Assembly: GCF_007677875.1 (NCBI RefSeq)
Contig: NZ_VEDO01000005.1
Location: forward strand, 286,073 to 350,072
From: Variovorax boronicumulans
Lineage (GTDB): Bacteria > Pseudomonadota > Gammaproteobacteria > Burkholderiales > Burkholderiaceae_C
Direction of reading: 5' to 3'
Length of the DNA stretch: 64,000 bases
Under the pieces are notes generated by a model, which was not told the DNA's origin, made no database searches, and saw nothing but the letters and a program-made list of their open reading frames with translations. Below, in pieces: positions 18,102-27,021 of the stretch. The translations under genes and the position numbers were made by a program. The stretch's first letter is position 1. The number at the start of each line of letters is the position of its first letter.

Positions 18102-18493
18102 GGGGCCGGACGGCACTGCGCGTGCTGCTCGTGGAGGACAACCCGCACTGGCGCGCACAGTTGCGGCGGTGTGCTGTTTCCGCCGGTCACACCGTGGCCC
18201 ACGAGGCGTGCACGGCCGACGAGGCCAACGCCTGGTTGGCGGCCCATGCCGATGGCTGGGATCTCGCCCTGGTCGATGCCTTCCTGGCCAGTGGCAACGG
18301 CTACCACGTGCTCAAGCACTGCCTGAAGCGGCATGCGCACCAGCGCGTGGTGATGCTTTCGAACTACGCGCGGCCCGAGGCGCGGCAACAGGCCCTGCGG
18401 CTCGGCGCCGACCGCTTCTTCGACAAGGACACAGAATTGGACGCCTGCCTCGACTACTGCTTCACGGACGAGCAGGCCTGCGCAGCGGACTGA
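18095..18493 (+). CDS. Stand-alone receiver (response-regulator) protein, start unresolved
   Basis: The frame encodes a single receiver domain of about 125 residues: LRVLLVEDNPHW (acidic pocket), DLALVDAFLASGNGYHVL (phosphoacceptor Asp), VVMLSNYARPEARQQAL and ADRFFDKDTEL (conserved Lys). No output domain follows. There is no ATG. Options are TTG 18095, overlapping the 44-aa gene; CTG 18116, which gives MRVLLVEDN and has AAGGGG 10 bp upstream; or GTG 18122. The outer limit is given here. It could be a CheY-like or Spo0F-like relay protein. No kinase is nearby. Confidence 0.72.
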   Translation: MVRGRTALRVLLVEDNPHWRAQLRRCAVSAGHTVAHEACTADEANAWLAAHADGWDLALVDAFLASGNGYHVLKHCLKRHAHQRVVMLSNYARPEARQQALRLGADRFFDKDTELDACLDYCFTDEQACAAD

Positions 18494-18608
18494 GTGCCGT
18501 CGGCACTGGTCGGACGCCACCGTGGTGCCGACGCGTCCTGCGCCGACAGGGCCGGCGGTCTCCAGGGCGCAGACTCCGGCGCAGCCCATCCACTGTCCCC
18601 ATCCGCAC

Positions 18609-20405
18609 ATGACCCTTCCTGCTTTCCGTATCCTGCGTGCCGGCCTGCTCGGCCTGGGCGCCCTGTGCGCGCTGGCCGCCGCGGCCCAGCAGGGTGACGG
18701 CACCGACGTGCCCGTCCGCACCCATGTCTTCAAGCCCGCCAAGGTCGATGTGACGCAGGCACGGGTGCAGGATCTGCGGGCGCCGGCAGGGTTCGCGGTC
18801 TCGGTGTTCGCCGCCGGGCTCCAGAATGCGCGCATCCTGGCGGTGGCGCCGGACGGCAGCGTCTACCTGAGCCGGCGCGACCAGGGCGACGTGGTGCTGC
18901 TGCGCGACGACGACGGCGACGGCCGGGCCGACGGTCCCGGCGTGATCGTCGCCAACCGGCCCGGCGCGCACGGCCTGGCGGTGCACGAGGGCCAGCTGTA
19001 CATCGCCACGGTCAAGGAGCTCTTCCGGGCGCCGATCCTGCAGGGCGGCCTGCTGGGCCCGCTGCAGATGCTGCTGGGCGACCTGCCCGACGCGGGCCAG
19101 CATCCCAACCGCACCATGGCCTTTGGCCCCGACGGCATGCTCTACCTGAGCGTGGGCTCGACCTGCAATGCCTGCAACGAATCCAACCCCGAGAACGCGG
19201 CGATGCTGCGCATCGCCCCGGACGGCAAGAGCCGCACCATCTTTGCCAGCGGCCTGCGCAACACCATCGGCTTCGCCTGGGAGCCGCGCACCGGTGTGCT
19301 GTGGGGCATGGACCACGGCATCGATTTCCTGGGCGACGAGGTGCAGCCCGAAGAGCTCAACCGCATCGAGCGCGGCCGCCAGTACGGCTGGCCGCACATC
19401 TGGGGCAAGGACGGCGTCAACCCGCAGAGCACTCCTGTGGGCGAGATCTCCAAGACGCAGTGGGCGGCCCTCAGCACGCCCATGGTGCTGGGTTATACGG
19501 CCCACGCCGCGCCCATGCAGATGCTGTTCTACACCGGGGGCATGTTCCCGGCCGCGTACCAGGGCGATGCCTTCGTCGCCATGCGCGGCTCGTGGAACCG
19601 CAAGCCGGCTTCCGGCTACGAGATCGTGCGCATCCGCTTTGCCGATGGCGAGCCGCGCCGGATCGAACCCTTCGTGACGGGCTTTCTGACCGACGGCGGC
19701 AGCACGCACATCGCCCGGCCCGTGGGCTTGGCGATGGCGCGGGACGGCGCACTGCTGATGGCCGACGACGCCAACGGCGTGGTCTACCGCATCGCCTACA
19801 CCGGGCAGGGCGGCGGTGGCAGCGCCGGAGCGCCGCCCGCCGAGGCCATGCGCGCGCAGGCCATGCGCGGCAGCGGCGTGCCGCTGGCCCTGGAGCGCGA
19901 GGAGACGCGCACCACCGGCAGCCTGCAGGTGGCGTCGGCCAGCATCGCGCCGCAGGGTGCGATCCCGCTGCGCCACAGCGAGTACGCGGACGGCGTGTCG
20001 CCGCAACTGCGCTGGGATGCCGTGCCCGGCGCCAAGTCCTATGCGCTCGTCATGGAAGATCCCGATGCCCGGCCGGTCACACCCTTCGTGCACTGGCTGG
20101 CCTGGAACATTCCGGCGGGCACCACGCAATTGCCCGAGGGTCTGCAGGAGCAACTGCGCCTGACCGCGCCGGACGGCGTGCTGCAGGGCAAGGGCACGCG
20201 CGGCTCGCCGGGCTACTACGGCCCGCGGCCACCGGTGATGGACCCGCCGCACCGCTATCACTTCCAGGTCTTCGCGCTGGACCGCATGCTGGACCTGCCG
20301 CCCGGCGCCGACCGCGACGCGCTGCTCGCCGCGATGCGCGGCCATGTGCTGGCCAAGGGCGTGCTGGTGGGCACCTTCCAGCAACAGGCTGCGCCGCCCA
20401 AGTAG
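18609..20405 (+). CDS. PQQ-type sugar (sorbosone/glucose) dehydrogenase fused to a PEBP/YbhB domain
   Basis: A 598-aa exported protein (signal peptide ending LAAAAQQGD). Residues 40-410 are a six-bladed propeller of the L-sorbosone dehydrogenase family: SVGSTCNACNE, ASGLRNTIGFAWEP, HGIDFLGDEVQPEELNRI, YGWPHIWGKDGVN and MRGSWNRKPASGYEIV. Residues about 445-598 form a PEBP (YbhB/YbcL Raf-kinase-inhibitor-like) domain with ALVMEDPDARPVTPFVHW, GSPGYYGPRPPVMDPPHRYHFQVFALD. The propeller oxidises sugars or aldehydes in the periplasm with PQQ in characterised relatives. What the PEBP half binds is unknown. The ATG at 18609 was chosen because the signal peptide starts there. Confidence 0.9.
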   Translation: MTLPAFRILRAGLLGLGALCALAAAAQQGDGTDVPVRTHVFKPAKVDVTQARVQDLRAPAGFAVSVFAAGLQNARILAVAPDGSVYLSRRDQGDVVLLRDDDGDGRADGPGVIVANRPGAHGLAVHEGQLYIATVKELFRAPILQGGLLGPLQMLLGDLPDAGQHPNRTMAFGPDGMLYLSVGSTCNACNESNPENAAMLRIAPDGKSRTIFASGLRNTIGFAWEPRTGVLWGMDHGIDFLGDEVQPEELNRIERGRQYGWPHIWGKDGVNPQSTPVGEISKTQWAALSTPMVLGYTAHAAPMQMLFYTGGMFPAAYQGDAFVAMRGSWNRKPASGYEIVRIRFADGEPRRIEPFVTGFLTDGGSTHIARPVGLAMARDGALLMADDANGVVYRIAYTGQGGGGSAGAPPAEAMRAQAMRGSGVPLALEREETRTTGSLQVASASIAPQGAIPLRHSEYADGVSPQLRWDAVPGAKSYALVMEDPDARPVTPFVHWLAWNIPAGTTQLPEGLQEQLRLTAPDGVLQGKGTRGSPGYYGPRPPVMDPPHRYHFQVFALDRMLDLPPGADRDALLAAMRGHVLAKGVLVGTFQQQAAPPK

Positions 20406-20488
20406 GCGCTGCACAACGCCCGTTCTCCTACGTGCTGCGGCCGGCTTGGCCGACGCGCCGGGCGCATGCACCCGTGCACAGTCGCGCG

Positions 20489-22792
20489 ATGCCCACCACC
20501 GACGACCGCACCCGGCCCCAACCGCTCCCACCCTACGGCCAGGCGGCCGGCGGCTGGGGCTCCATCAAGTCCGTGGCGCGCAGCCTCGTCCAGGAGGGGG
20601 CGCCGCTGGCCACGGTGCAGGCGCTGCGCCGGCAGAACAAGCCCGGCGGCTTCTCTTGCGTGGGCTGCGCGTGGGCCAAGCCGGCCAAGCCGCACCTGGC
20701 GGAGTTCTGCGAGAACGGCGCCAAGGCCACGGCCTGGGAACTGACGGACAAACGCCTGGGCCCCGACTTCTTCGCGGCGCACACGTTGGCGGCGCTGCGC
20801 GGCTGGAGCGACCACGCGCTGGAAGCCGGCGGCCGCCTCACCCATCCCTTGCGCTACGACGCGGCGAGCGACCGCTACCTGGCGGTCGGCTGGGACGAAG
20901 CCTTCGCCGCCATCGGCGCCGAACTGCGCGCGCTGCGTGCACAGGACCCGCAATCGGTCGTCTTCTATGCGTCGGGCCGGGCCTCCCTGGAAACCAGCTA
21001 CCTGTACCAGCTGCTGGCGCGGCTGTATGGCAACAACAACCTGCCCGACAGCTCCAACATGTGCCACGAGAGCACCTCGGTGGCCTTGCCGCAGACCATT
21101 GGTGTGCCGGTGGGCACGGTGGCGCTGGAGGATTTCGCGCGGACCGAGGCGATCTTCTTCTTCGGCCAGAACGTGGGCGTGAACAGCCCGCGCATGCTGC
21201 ACCAATTGCAGGAGGCGAGAGCGCGCGGCGTTCCCATCGTCACCTTCAATCCGTTGAAGGAGGTCGGGCTCGTGCACTTCGCCAACCCGCAATCGCCACG
21301 GGAGATGCTGACGCCGGCCGAGACGGCCATCAGCACCCAGTATCTGCAGGTGCGCAACGGGGGCGACATCGCGGCGCTGACCGGCCTGTGCAAGTGGCTG
21401 GTCGAGGCCGACGATGCGGCCCAGGCCGCCGGGGCGCCGCGCATCCTGGACGCCGCCTTCATCGCCGAGCACACGCAGGGTTTCGAGGCGTTCGCCGAAC
21501 ACCTGCGTGCGGCACGTTGGCAGGACATCGAGGCCCACAGCGGGCTCGCGCGTGCCGCGCTGGAGCAGGCTGCCGCCACCTACGCTGCGGCGGGCGCCGT
21601 GCTGGGCGTGTACGGTATGGGGCTCACGCAGCACCGCCAGGGCGTGGCCAACGTGCAGATGCTCAGCAACCTGCTGCTGCTGCGCGGCAACATCGGCAAG
21701 CCCGGTGCCGGCATCTGCCCGGTGCGCGGCCACTCCAACGTGCAGGGCCAGCGCACCGTGGGCATCACCGAGAAGCCCGAACTCGCGCCGTTGGACCGGC
21801 TCGCGGAGCTCTACCGCTTCGCGCCTCCGCGCACACCCGGCCGCAACACGGTGGCCACCTGCGAGGGCGTGCTGGACGGTGCCGTGCGCGGCTTCGTCGG
21901 ACTGGGGGGCAACTTCCTGCGTGCCGCGCCCGACACCGAACGGCTGGAAGCCGCCTGGGCGCGGCTGGAGCTCACCGTGCACGTGGCCACGCGGCTCAAC
22001 CGCAGCCACCTGGTGCCAGGCCGCGCGGCCTGGCTGCTGCCCTGCCTGGGCCGCATCGAGATCGACCGCCAAAGCAGCGGCGCGCAGACCGTCGCGGTAG
22101 AGGATTCGACAGGCTATTTCCATGCGTCGGACGGCGTGGCCGAGCCGGCCGATCCAGGCCTGCGTTCGGAGCTGGCCATCGTCGCCGCGCTGGCCCAGGC
22201 CACGCTGGAGCCGCGCGCCGAGGTGCCCTGGGCACGCTGGACGCACGACTACGCGCTGGTGCGCGATGCGATCGAGGCCACCTGGCCCGAGGTGTTCAAG
22301 GACTTCAACGCGCGGCTGCGTGAGCCGGGCGGCATCGCCAGGCCCAACCCCGCCCGCGCGCGCATCTGGAAGACCGACAGCGGCAAGGCTTGCTTCATCG
22401 TGCCGCCCGCGCCTGAGCCGGAGCCCGGTGCCGGGGTGCTGCGGCTGATGACGGTGCGCAGCGACGACCAGTTCAACACCACCGTCTACAGCCTGGACGA
22501 CCGCTTCCGCAACGTCTGGGGCACGCGCAGCGTGCTGCTCATGCACCCGGACGACATGGCCGCGCGCGGCCTGGCCAAGGGCGATGCCGTGCTGGTGCAC
22601 GGGGTGGCCGACGATGGTCACCAGCGCCACCTGCACGGGCTGCGCGCGCTGCCCTACGACCTGCCGGCCGGCTCGGTGGCCGGCTACTTCCCCGAATGCA
22701 ACCCGCTCGTGCCGCTCGGCCACCATGCCGAGGGCAGCCAGGTGCCGGCCGCCAAGTGCATCCCGGTGCGCGTGGAACGCGCCAGCGCCTGA
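20489..22792 (+). CDS. FdhF/YdeP-family molybdopterin oxidoreductase
   Basis: A 767-aa molybdenum (bis-MGD) enzyme of the YdeP/alpha-subunit formate-dehydrogenase-like group. GGWGSIKSVARSLVQEG and the short cysteine motif FSCVGCAW near residue 55 are typical; the full four-cysteine [4Fe-4S] motif of formate dehydrogenase H is absent. Later blocks include NNNLPDSSNMCHESTSVALPQTIG, GMGLTQHRQGVANVQMLSNLLLLRGNIGKPGAG, PVRGHSNVQGQRTVG and a C-terminal MGD-binding region RSDDQFNTTVYSLDDRFRNVWG. YdeP has been linked to acid resistance in E. coli; the substrate is not known. It follows the fused dehydrogenase by 83 bp. Confidence 0.92.
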   Translation: MPTTDDRTRPQPLPPYGQAAGGWGSIKSVARSLVQEGAPLATVQALRRQNKPGGFSCVGCAWAKPAKPHLAEFCENGAKATAWELTDKRLGPDFFAAHTLAALRGWSDHALEAGGRLTHPLRYDAASDRYLAVGWDEAFAAIGAELRALRAQDPQSVVFYASGRASLETSYLYQLLARLYGNNNLPDSSNMCHESTSVALPQTIGVPVGTVALEDFARTEAIFFFGQNVGVNSPRMLHQLQEARARGVPIVTFNPLKEVGLVHFANPQSPREMLTPAETAISTQYLQVRNGGDIAALTGLCKWLVEADDAAQAAGAPRILDAAFIAEHTQGFEAFAEHLRAARWQDIEAHSGLARAALEQAAATYAAAGAVLGVYGMGLTQHRQGVANVQMLSNLLLLRGNIGKPGAGICPVRGHSNVQGQRTVGITEKPELAPLDRLAELYRFAPPRTPGRNTVATCEGVLDGAVRGFVGLGGNFLRAAPDTERLEAAWARLELTVHVATRLNRSHLVPGRAAWLLPCLGRIEIDRQSSGAQTVAVEDSTGYFHASDGVAEPADPGLRSELAIVAALAQATLEPRAEVPWARWTHDYALVRDAIEATWPEVFKDFNARLREPGGIARPNPARARIWKTDSGKACFIVPPAPEPEPGAGVLRLMTVRSDDQFNTTVYSLDDRFRNVWGTRSVLLMHPDDMAARGLAKGDAVLVHGVADDGHQRHLHGLRALPYDLPAGSVAGYFPECNPLVPLGHHAEGSQVPAAKCIPVRVERASA

Positions 22793-22793
22793 G

Positions 22794-23522
22794 TCAGCGC
22801 CAGGCGGCCGCCAGCAGGACCAGTCCCGACAACAGCAGCAATGCGTCCAGCAGGCGCTGGAACAGGGTTTCGGGCAGGCGCAGCACGAAGGCCTTGCCCG
22901 CGAAGGTGCCGGCCATCAGCGCGCCGCCCACGATCAGGCCCTGGGCCAGCAGCTCCCAGGGCAGGCCGCCGAGCTGCGCGAAGGCCAGTGACTTGGCCAC
23001 GTACAGCGCCAGCGCACTGGCCGCCTCGGTGCCGATGAAGGCGCCCTTGACGAGACCGTAGGCCGAGAAGGCCGGCACGCTGAGCGGCCCGGTCGACAGC
23101 ACCAGGCCGGTCAGGTAGCCGATGCCGGCGCCGGCGACGGCCAGTTGCCACAGCTGCAGCCGCCACTGGCGCCGCTGCAGCCAATGCCGCAGCGGCACCA
23201 TGAGCACGAAGAACAGGCCGAGCGCGATGTCGACGGCGTGCGCGGGCAGGGCCCACAGCGTGCGCGCGCCCAGCGCCGCCGCGGGCGCGCCTGGCAGGGC
23301 GTACGCGCAGACGGCGCGCCAGTCCACCAGGCGCCACCAGGCCAGCACGCGAGAAGCGTTGCCGACCACGGCCGCCACCGCCATGATGGGCACGGCCTGC
23401 TTGGGACCGAAGGCGTGGACCAGCACCGGCAGCAGCATCACGGACGATCCCGTGCCGATCACGCCGCTGACCGCGCCCGCGACCAGCCCGACCATCAGCA
23501 CCGCTGCGTAAGCCTCCCACAT
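22794..23522 (-). CDS. TauE/SafE-family permease
   Basis: A 242-aa polytopic membrane protein of about seven to eight hydrophobic segments. Visible are the two inverted-topology repeats of the family, first GLVAGAVSGVIGTGSSVMLLPVL with PIMAVAAVVGNASRVL, then GAGIGYLTGLVLSTGPLSVPAFSAYGL. TauE/SafE proteins export sulfite, sulfoacetate or related anions. It is divergent from the sulfonate operon, which releases sulfite, so sulfite export or a sulfonate role fits well. The start at 23522 removes an upstream extension of non-protein-like sequence. Its stop lies 2 bp after the convergent YdeP-like gene. Confidence 0.9.
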   Translation of the reverse strand: MWEAYAAVLMVGLVAGAVSGVIGTGSSVMLLPVLVHAFGPKQAVPIMAVAAVVGNASRVLAWWRLVDWRAVCAYALPGAPAAALGARTLWALPAHAVDIALGLFFVLMVPLRHWLQRRQWRLQLWQLAVAGAGIGYLTGLVLSTGPLSVPAFSAYGLVKGAFIGTEAASALALYVAKSLAFAQLGGLPWELLAQGLIVGGALMAGTFAGKAFVLRLPETLFQRLLDALLLLSGLVLLAAAWR

Positions 23523-23618
23523 GCGCGACCACTCCCTTGCCGACGATTGTGGCGCGCGGACCCTCGGTTGCCCCCAGCGTCTGTGGACAACACTGTGAAG
23601 AACGCTTGGGCAGAGGGC

Positions 23619-23682
23619 GCCGTCCCAGCAACGGCGCGGCCTGCGACGGATTGCCCAATCGCTGGGCAGTGGTTGGGACGGC
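23619..23682. repeat. Nested inverted repeats in the tauE-ssu divergent region
   Basis: The outer arms are GCCGTCCCA (23619-23627) and TGGGACGGC (23674-23682). An inner pair TGCCCA/TGGGCA (23652-23657 and 23663-23668) lies between them. Both are perfect. They lie between the TauE/SafE permease start and the first gene of the sulfonate operon, the place where a sulfur regulator (CysB/Cbl type) would act. The sequence does not identify the protein. Confidence 0.45.
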
Positions 23683-23781
23683 TCGCTTCCTCGAAAAACG
23701 CATAAGCACGCGCACATTGATTCGTTCTCATCAGAGCCCGGGCTTCAGACACTGGCGCCACCCTGTGCCGGAGACCCGTTC

Positions 23782-23964
23782 ATGCTGCCCCATTCCCCCG
23801 CGCCAGCCGAAGCGCCCACCCCTGAAGCGCCGTTCTGGCGCAGCGCATTGCGCCATCTCGGCGCTGCGCTGCTGGCCGTCGCCGTCATTGCGTTGGCCGT
23901 GGGCCTGCTGTCCATGCCCGTGAAGGCGCAGCCGGCCTGGGCCGCGACGACCGGCAACCACTGA
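23782..23964 (+). CDS. Small single-pass membrane/exported protein at head of ssu operon
   Basis: A 60-aa frame. A Pro/Ala-rich start is followed by one hydrophobic segment, AALLAVAVIALAVGLLSMPV, and a short tail ending AQPAWAATTGNH. It could be a membrane anchor or a cleaved signal peptide releasing a short peptide. The next gene, a sulfonate-binding protein, starts 21 bp later on the same strand, so it is likely the first gene of the operon. No homologue is recognised. Confidence 0.5.
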   Translation: MLPHSPAPAEAPTPEAPFWRSALRHLGAALLAVAVIALAVGLLSMPVKAQPAWAATTGNH

Positions 23965-23985
23965 ACCTTTGCAGAAAACCAAGAC

Positions 23986-24942
23986 ATGACTTCCACCTTT
24001 CTCGCGCGGCGCCGCCTGGTCCGCGCTACAGCCGCCGCGCTGGCCCTGCCCGCGGTGGGCGCCTTCGCCCAGGCCCCGCAACGCACGCTGCGCATCGGCC
24101 ACCAAAAGGGCGCGCTCAACGTGCTCAAGGGCCGCGGCACGCTGGGCAAGCGTCTGGCGCCGCTGGGCGTGGCCATCCAATGGACCGAGTTCACGGCCGG
24201 CCCGGTGCAGCTGGAGGCGCTCAACGTCGGCTCGATCGACTTCGGCGACGTGGGCGAGGCCCCGCCGATCTTTGCCCAGGCCGCGGGCGCCCCGCTGGCC
24301 TACGTGGCCGCCACCGTGCCGCGCCCGGCCTCGGAGGCGGTGCTCGTGCCCGGGCAGTCGGCCATCCGGAACGTGGCCGACCTCAAGGGCAAGAAGATCG
24401 CGCTGAACAAGGGCAGCAACGTCCACTACTTCATCGTCAAGCTGTTCGAGAAGCACGGCCTGGCGTACAGCGACCTGAACCTGGTCTACCTGCCGCCGGC
24501 CGATGCGCGCGCGGCCTTCGAGAAGGGCTCGGTCGACGCCTGGGTGATCTGGGACCCATTCCTGGCCGCCGCCGAGAAGACGCTGGGCGCGCGCGTGTTG
24601 GCCGATGCCCAGGGCGTGGTGGGCAACCGGGCCTACTACTTCTCTTCGCTGGACTACGCGGCGAAGAACGCCGATATGCTGGCCATCGTCACCGAGGAGA
24701 TCGATGCACTGGACCGCTGGGCCGAGTCCCACAAGGACGCCTTCGCGGCCGAACTCGCGGCGCTGCTGGGCCTGCCCAAGGCGGTGCTGGACCTGTCGGT
24801 CGGCCGCAGCCGCTACGGCACGACGCCGATCACGCGCGCGATCCTCGCGGAGCAGCAGCAGATCGCCGACACCTTCCACGCATTGAAGCTCATCCCCAAG
24901 CCCATCACGGTGCGCGAGGCCGCCGCGCCCGGCATTGCCTGA
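23986..24942 (+). CDS. ssuA: Aliphatic sulfonate ABC transporter substrate-binding protein
   Basis: A 318-aa periplasmic binding protein with a signal peptide (RRLVRATAAALALPAVGAFAQA). The SsuA/NMT1 core is clear: TLRIGHQKGALNVLKGRGTL, VQWTEF-like start of domain 1, FGDVGEAPPIFAQAAGAPL, DLKGKKIALNKGSNVHYFIV and SVDAWVIWDPFLAAAEKT. It delivers alkanesulfonates to SsuBC. It is 6 bp before ssuD. A second, related binding protein occurs later in the same operon. Confidence 0.92.
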   Translation: MTSTFLARRRLVRATAAALALPAVGAFAQAPQRTLRIGHQKGALNVLKGRGTLGKRLAPLGVAIQWTEFTAGPVQLEALNVGSIDFGDVGEAPPIFAQAAGAPLAYVAATVPRPASEAVLVPGQSAIRNVADLKGKKIALNKGSNVHYFIVKLFEKHGLAYSDLNLVYLPPADARAAFEKGSVDAWVIWDPFLAAAEKTLGARVLADAQGVVGNRAYYFSSLDYAAKNADMLAIVTEEIDALDRWAESHKDAFAAELAALLGLPKAVLDLSVGRSRYGTTPITRAILAEQQQIADTFHALKLIPKPITVREAAAPGIA

Positions 24943-24948
24943 TCCACC

Positions 24949-26136
24949 ATGCAAGTCTTCTGGTTCCTCCCCACCCACGGCGACAGCCGCTACCTGGGCA
25001 CCGGCGAAGGTGCGCGCCAGGTCGATCTTGCCTATCTGCAGCAGGTGGCCGGCGCGGCCGACCGCCTGGGCTACGAGGGTGTGCTGATCCCCACCGGCCG
25101 CTCCTGCGAAGACCCCTGGGTGATCGCCTCCAGCCTGGTCGGCGCGACGCAGCGGCTCAAGTTCCTCGTGGCCGTGCGCCCGGGCCTGCACCAGCCGGCG
25201 CTGGCTGCGCGCATGGCCGCGACCTTCGACCGCCTTTCGGGCGGGCGCCTGCTCGTGAACCTGGTCACCGGTGGCGACCAGGGCGAGCTCGAAGGCGACG
25301 GGGTGTTCCAGGACCATGCAGCGCGCTACGAGCAGTCGGCCGAGTTCATCCGCATCTGGCGCGAGATCCTCGCGCGCAGCCACGGCACCGAAAGCTACGA
25401 CTTCGACGGCAGGCACCTGCGCGTGAAGGGCGCGCGGCTGCTCTACCCACCCGTGCAGAAGCCGCATCCGCCAGTGTGGTTCGGCGGCTCCTCGCCGGCC
25501 GCGCAGGAGCTGGCGGCCGAGCAGGTCGAGGCCTATCTGAGCTGGGGTGAGCCGCCGGCCGATGTGGCGGCCAAGATCGAGGAAGTGCGCGGGCGCGCCA
25601 GACGCCTGGGCCGCACGCTGCAGTTCGGCATCCGCCTGCACGTGATCGTGCGCGAGACGGAGCAAGAGGCCTGGAACGCGGCCGACGCGCTGATCAGCCG
25701 GCTTGACGACGCCACCGTGGACCGCGCCCAGGCGGTGTTCGCCAGGATGGACTCGGTCGGCCAGCAGCGCATGGCCGCGCTGCACGCCAAGGCCCGGGCC
25801 CAGGATGGAGCACACAGCCGCTCGCGCGCGGCGCTGGAGATCAGCCCCAACCTGTGGGCCGGTGTGGGCCTGGTGCGCGGCGGCGCGGGCACGGCCCTCG
25901 TGGGCAGCCCGCAGAGCGTGGCCGCGCGCATCCAGGAGTACGCCGAACTGGGCATCGAGACCTTCATCCTGTCGGGCTATCCGCACCTGGAAGAGGCCTA
26001 CCGTTTCGCCGAACTGGTGTTCCCGCTGCTGCCCCTGAAGCTGCGCGAGCGGCTGGCGGGCGGCAACGTCACAGGACCGTTCGGCGAGGTCGTGGCCAAC
26101 CTCGATGCGCCGGCGCGGCTGGCGTCGACGAGCTGA
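24949..26136 (+). CDS. ssuD: FMNH2-dependent alkanesulfonate monooxygenase
   Basis: A 395-aa flavin-dependent TIM-barrel monooxygenase of the bacterial luciferase family, which cleaves alkanesulfonates to aldehyde and sulfite. The start [17 protein letters not shown] and the block [15 protein letters not shown] with Cys53 match E. coli SsuD, where that cysteine (Cys54) supports flavin binding. [10 protein letters not shown] gives the conserved Arg and His of the active site, and [17 protein letters not shown] gives the C-terminal Tyr region. It needs FMNH2 from an SsuE reductase. No ssuE is present in this window. Confidence 0.96.
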   Translation: MQVFWFLPTHGDSRYLGTGEGARQVDLAYLQQVAGAADRLGYEGVLIPTGRSCEDPWVIASSLVGATQRLKFLVAVRPGLHQPALAARMAATFDRLSGGRLLVNLVTGGDQGELEGDGVFQDHAARYEQSAEFIRIWREILARSHGTESYDFDGRHLRVKGARLLYPPVQKPHPPVWFGGSSPAAQELAAEQVEAYLSWGEPPADVAAKIEEVRGRARRLGRTLQFGIRLHVIVRETEQEAWNAADALISRLDDATVDRAQAVFARMDSVGQQRMAALHAKARAQDGAHSRSRAALEISPNLWAGVGLVRGGAGTALVGSPQSVAARIQEYAELGIETFILSGYPHLEEAYRFAELVFPLLPLKLRERLAGGNVTGPFGEVVANLDAPARLASTS

Positions 26137-26149
26137 ACGGAGACAAGCC

Positions 26150-27007
26150 ATGGGCACCCTGGGTTCCGAAATCCGCGAGCCGCAGGTCACGCCGCTGCCG
26201 CATGTGACCGACGCGCCGAACGCCACACAGGCGCCGGCGTGGATCGCCAGCGTGGCGCGCCAGCTGCTGCCCTGGTTCGTGCCGCTCGCCTTGGTCGTCG
26301 CCTGGCAGACCGCCTCCAGCCTGGGCTGGCTGTCCACGCGCGTGCTGCCGGCGCCCATCGACGTGGTCACCGCCGCCTGGACCTTGAGCGCCTCGGGCGA
26401 ACTGTGGACCCACGTGAAGGTGAGCGCCGGCCGCGCGCTGCTGGGCCTGGCCATCGGTGGCGGCCTGGGCCTGCTGCTGGGCCTCCTGACGGGCTCGGTC
26501 AAGTTCTTCGAGACGCTGCTGGACTCCACCATCCAGATGGTGCGCAACATCCCGGCGCTGGCGCTGATCCCGCTCGTGATCCTGTGGTTCGGCATCGACG
26601 AGACGGCCAAGCTGTTCCTGATCGCGGTGTCGGTGTTCTTCCCGATCTACCTGAACACCTTCCACGGCATCCGCAACGTGGACCCGCAGCTCATCGAGAT
26701 GGGCCGCACCTACGGCCTGTCGCGCTGGCAACTCTACAAGGAGGTGATCCTGCCCGGCGCGGTGTCCTCCATCCTTGTGGGCCTGCGCTTCTCGCTGGGC
26801 CTGATGTGGGTGATCCTGATCGTCGCCGAGACCATCTCGGCCCAGGCCGGCATCGGCTACCTGACCATGAACGCGCGCGAGTTCCTGCAGACCGACGTGG
26901 TGCTGGTCGGCATCCTGCTGTACGCGCTGCTCGGCAAGCTGGCCGACCTGCTGGCGCGTGGTCTCGAACACTGGTGGCTGCGCTGGCACCCCGGCTACAA
27001 CAAATGA
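26150..27007 (+). CDS. ssuC: Aliphatic sulfonate ABC transporter permease
   Basis: A 285-aa inner-membrane permease of the SsuC/TauC type with about six hydrophobic segments. The EAA loop for ATPase contact is present ([23 protein letters not shown]), as is the typical [25 protein letters not shown] entry. It starts 13 bp after ssuD; the ATG at 26150 is preceded by AACGGAGA. Its stop overlaps a possible start of the next gene by ATGA. Confidence 0.95.
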   Translation: MGTLGSEIREPQVTPLPHVTDAPNATQAPAWIASVARQLLPWFVPLALVVAWQTASSLGWLSTRVLPAPIDVVTAAWTLSASGELWTHVKVSAGRALLGLAIGGGLGLLLGLLTGSVKFFETLLDSTIQMVRNIPALALIPLVILWFGIDETAKLFLIAVSVFFPIYLNTFHGIRNVDPQLIEMGRTYGLSRWQLYKEVILPGAVSSILVGLRFSLGLMWVILIVAETISAQAGIGYLTMNAREFLQTDVVLVGILLYALLGKLADLLARGLEHWWLRWHPGYNK

Positions 27008-27021
27008 ACGGCGAGGTCCCC

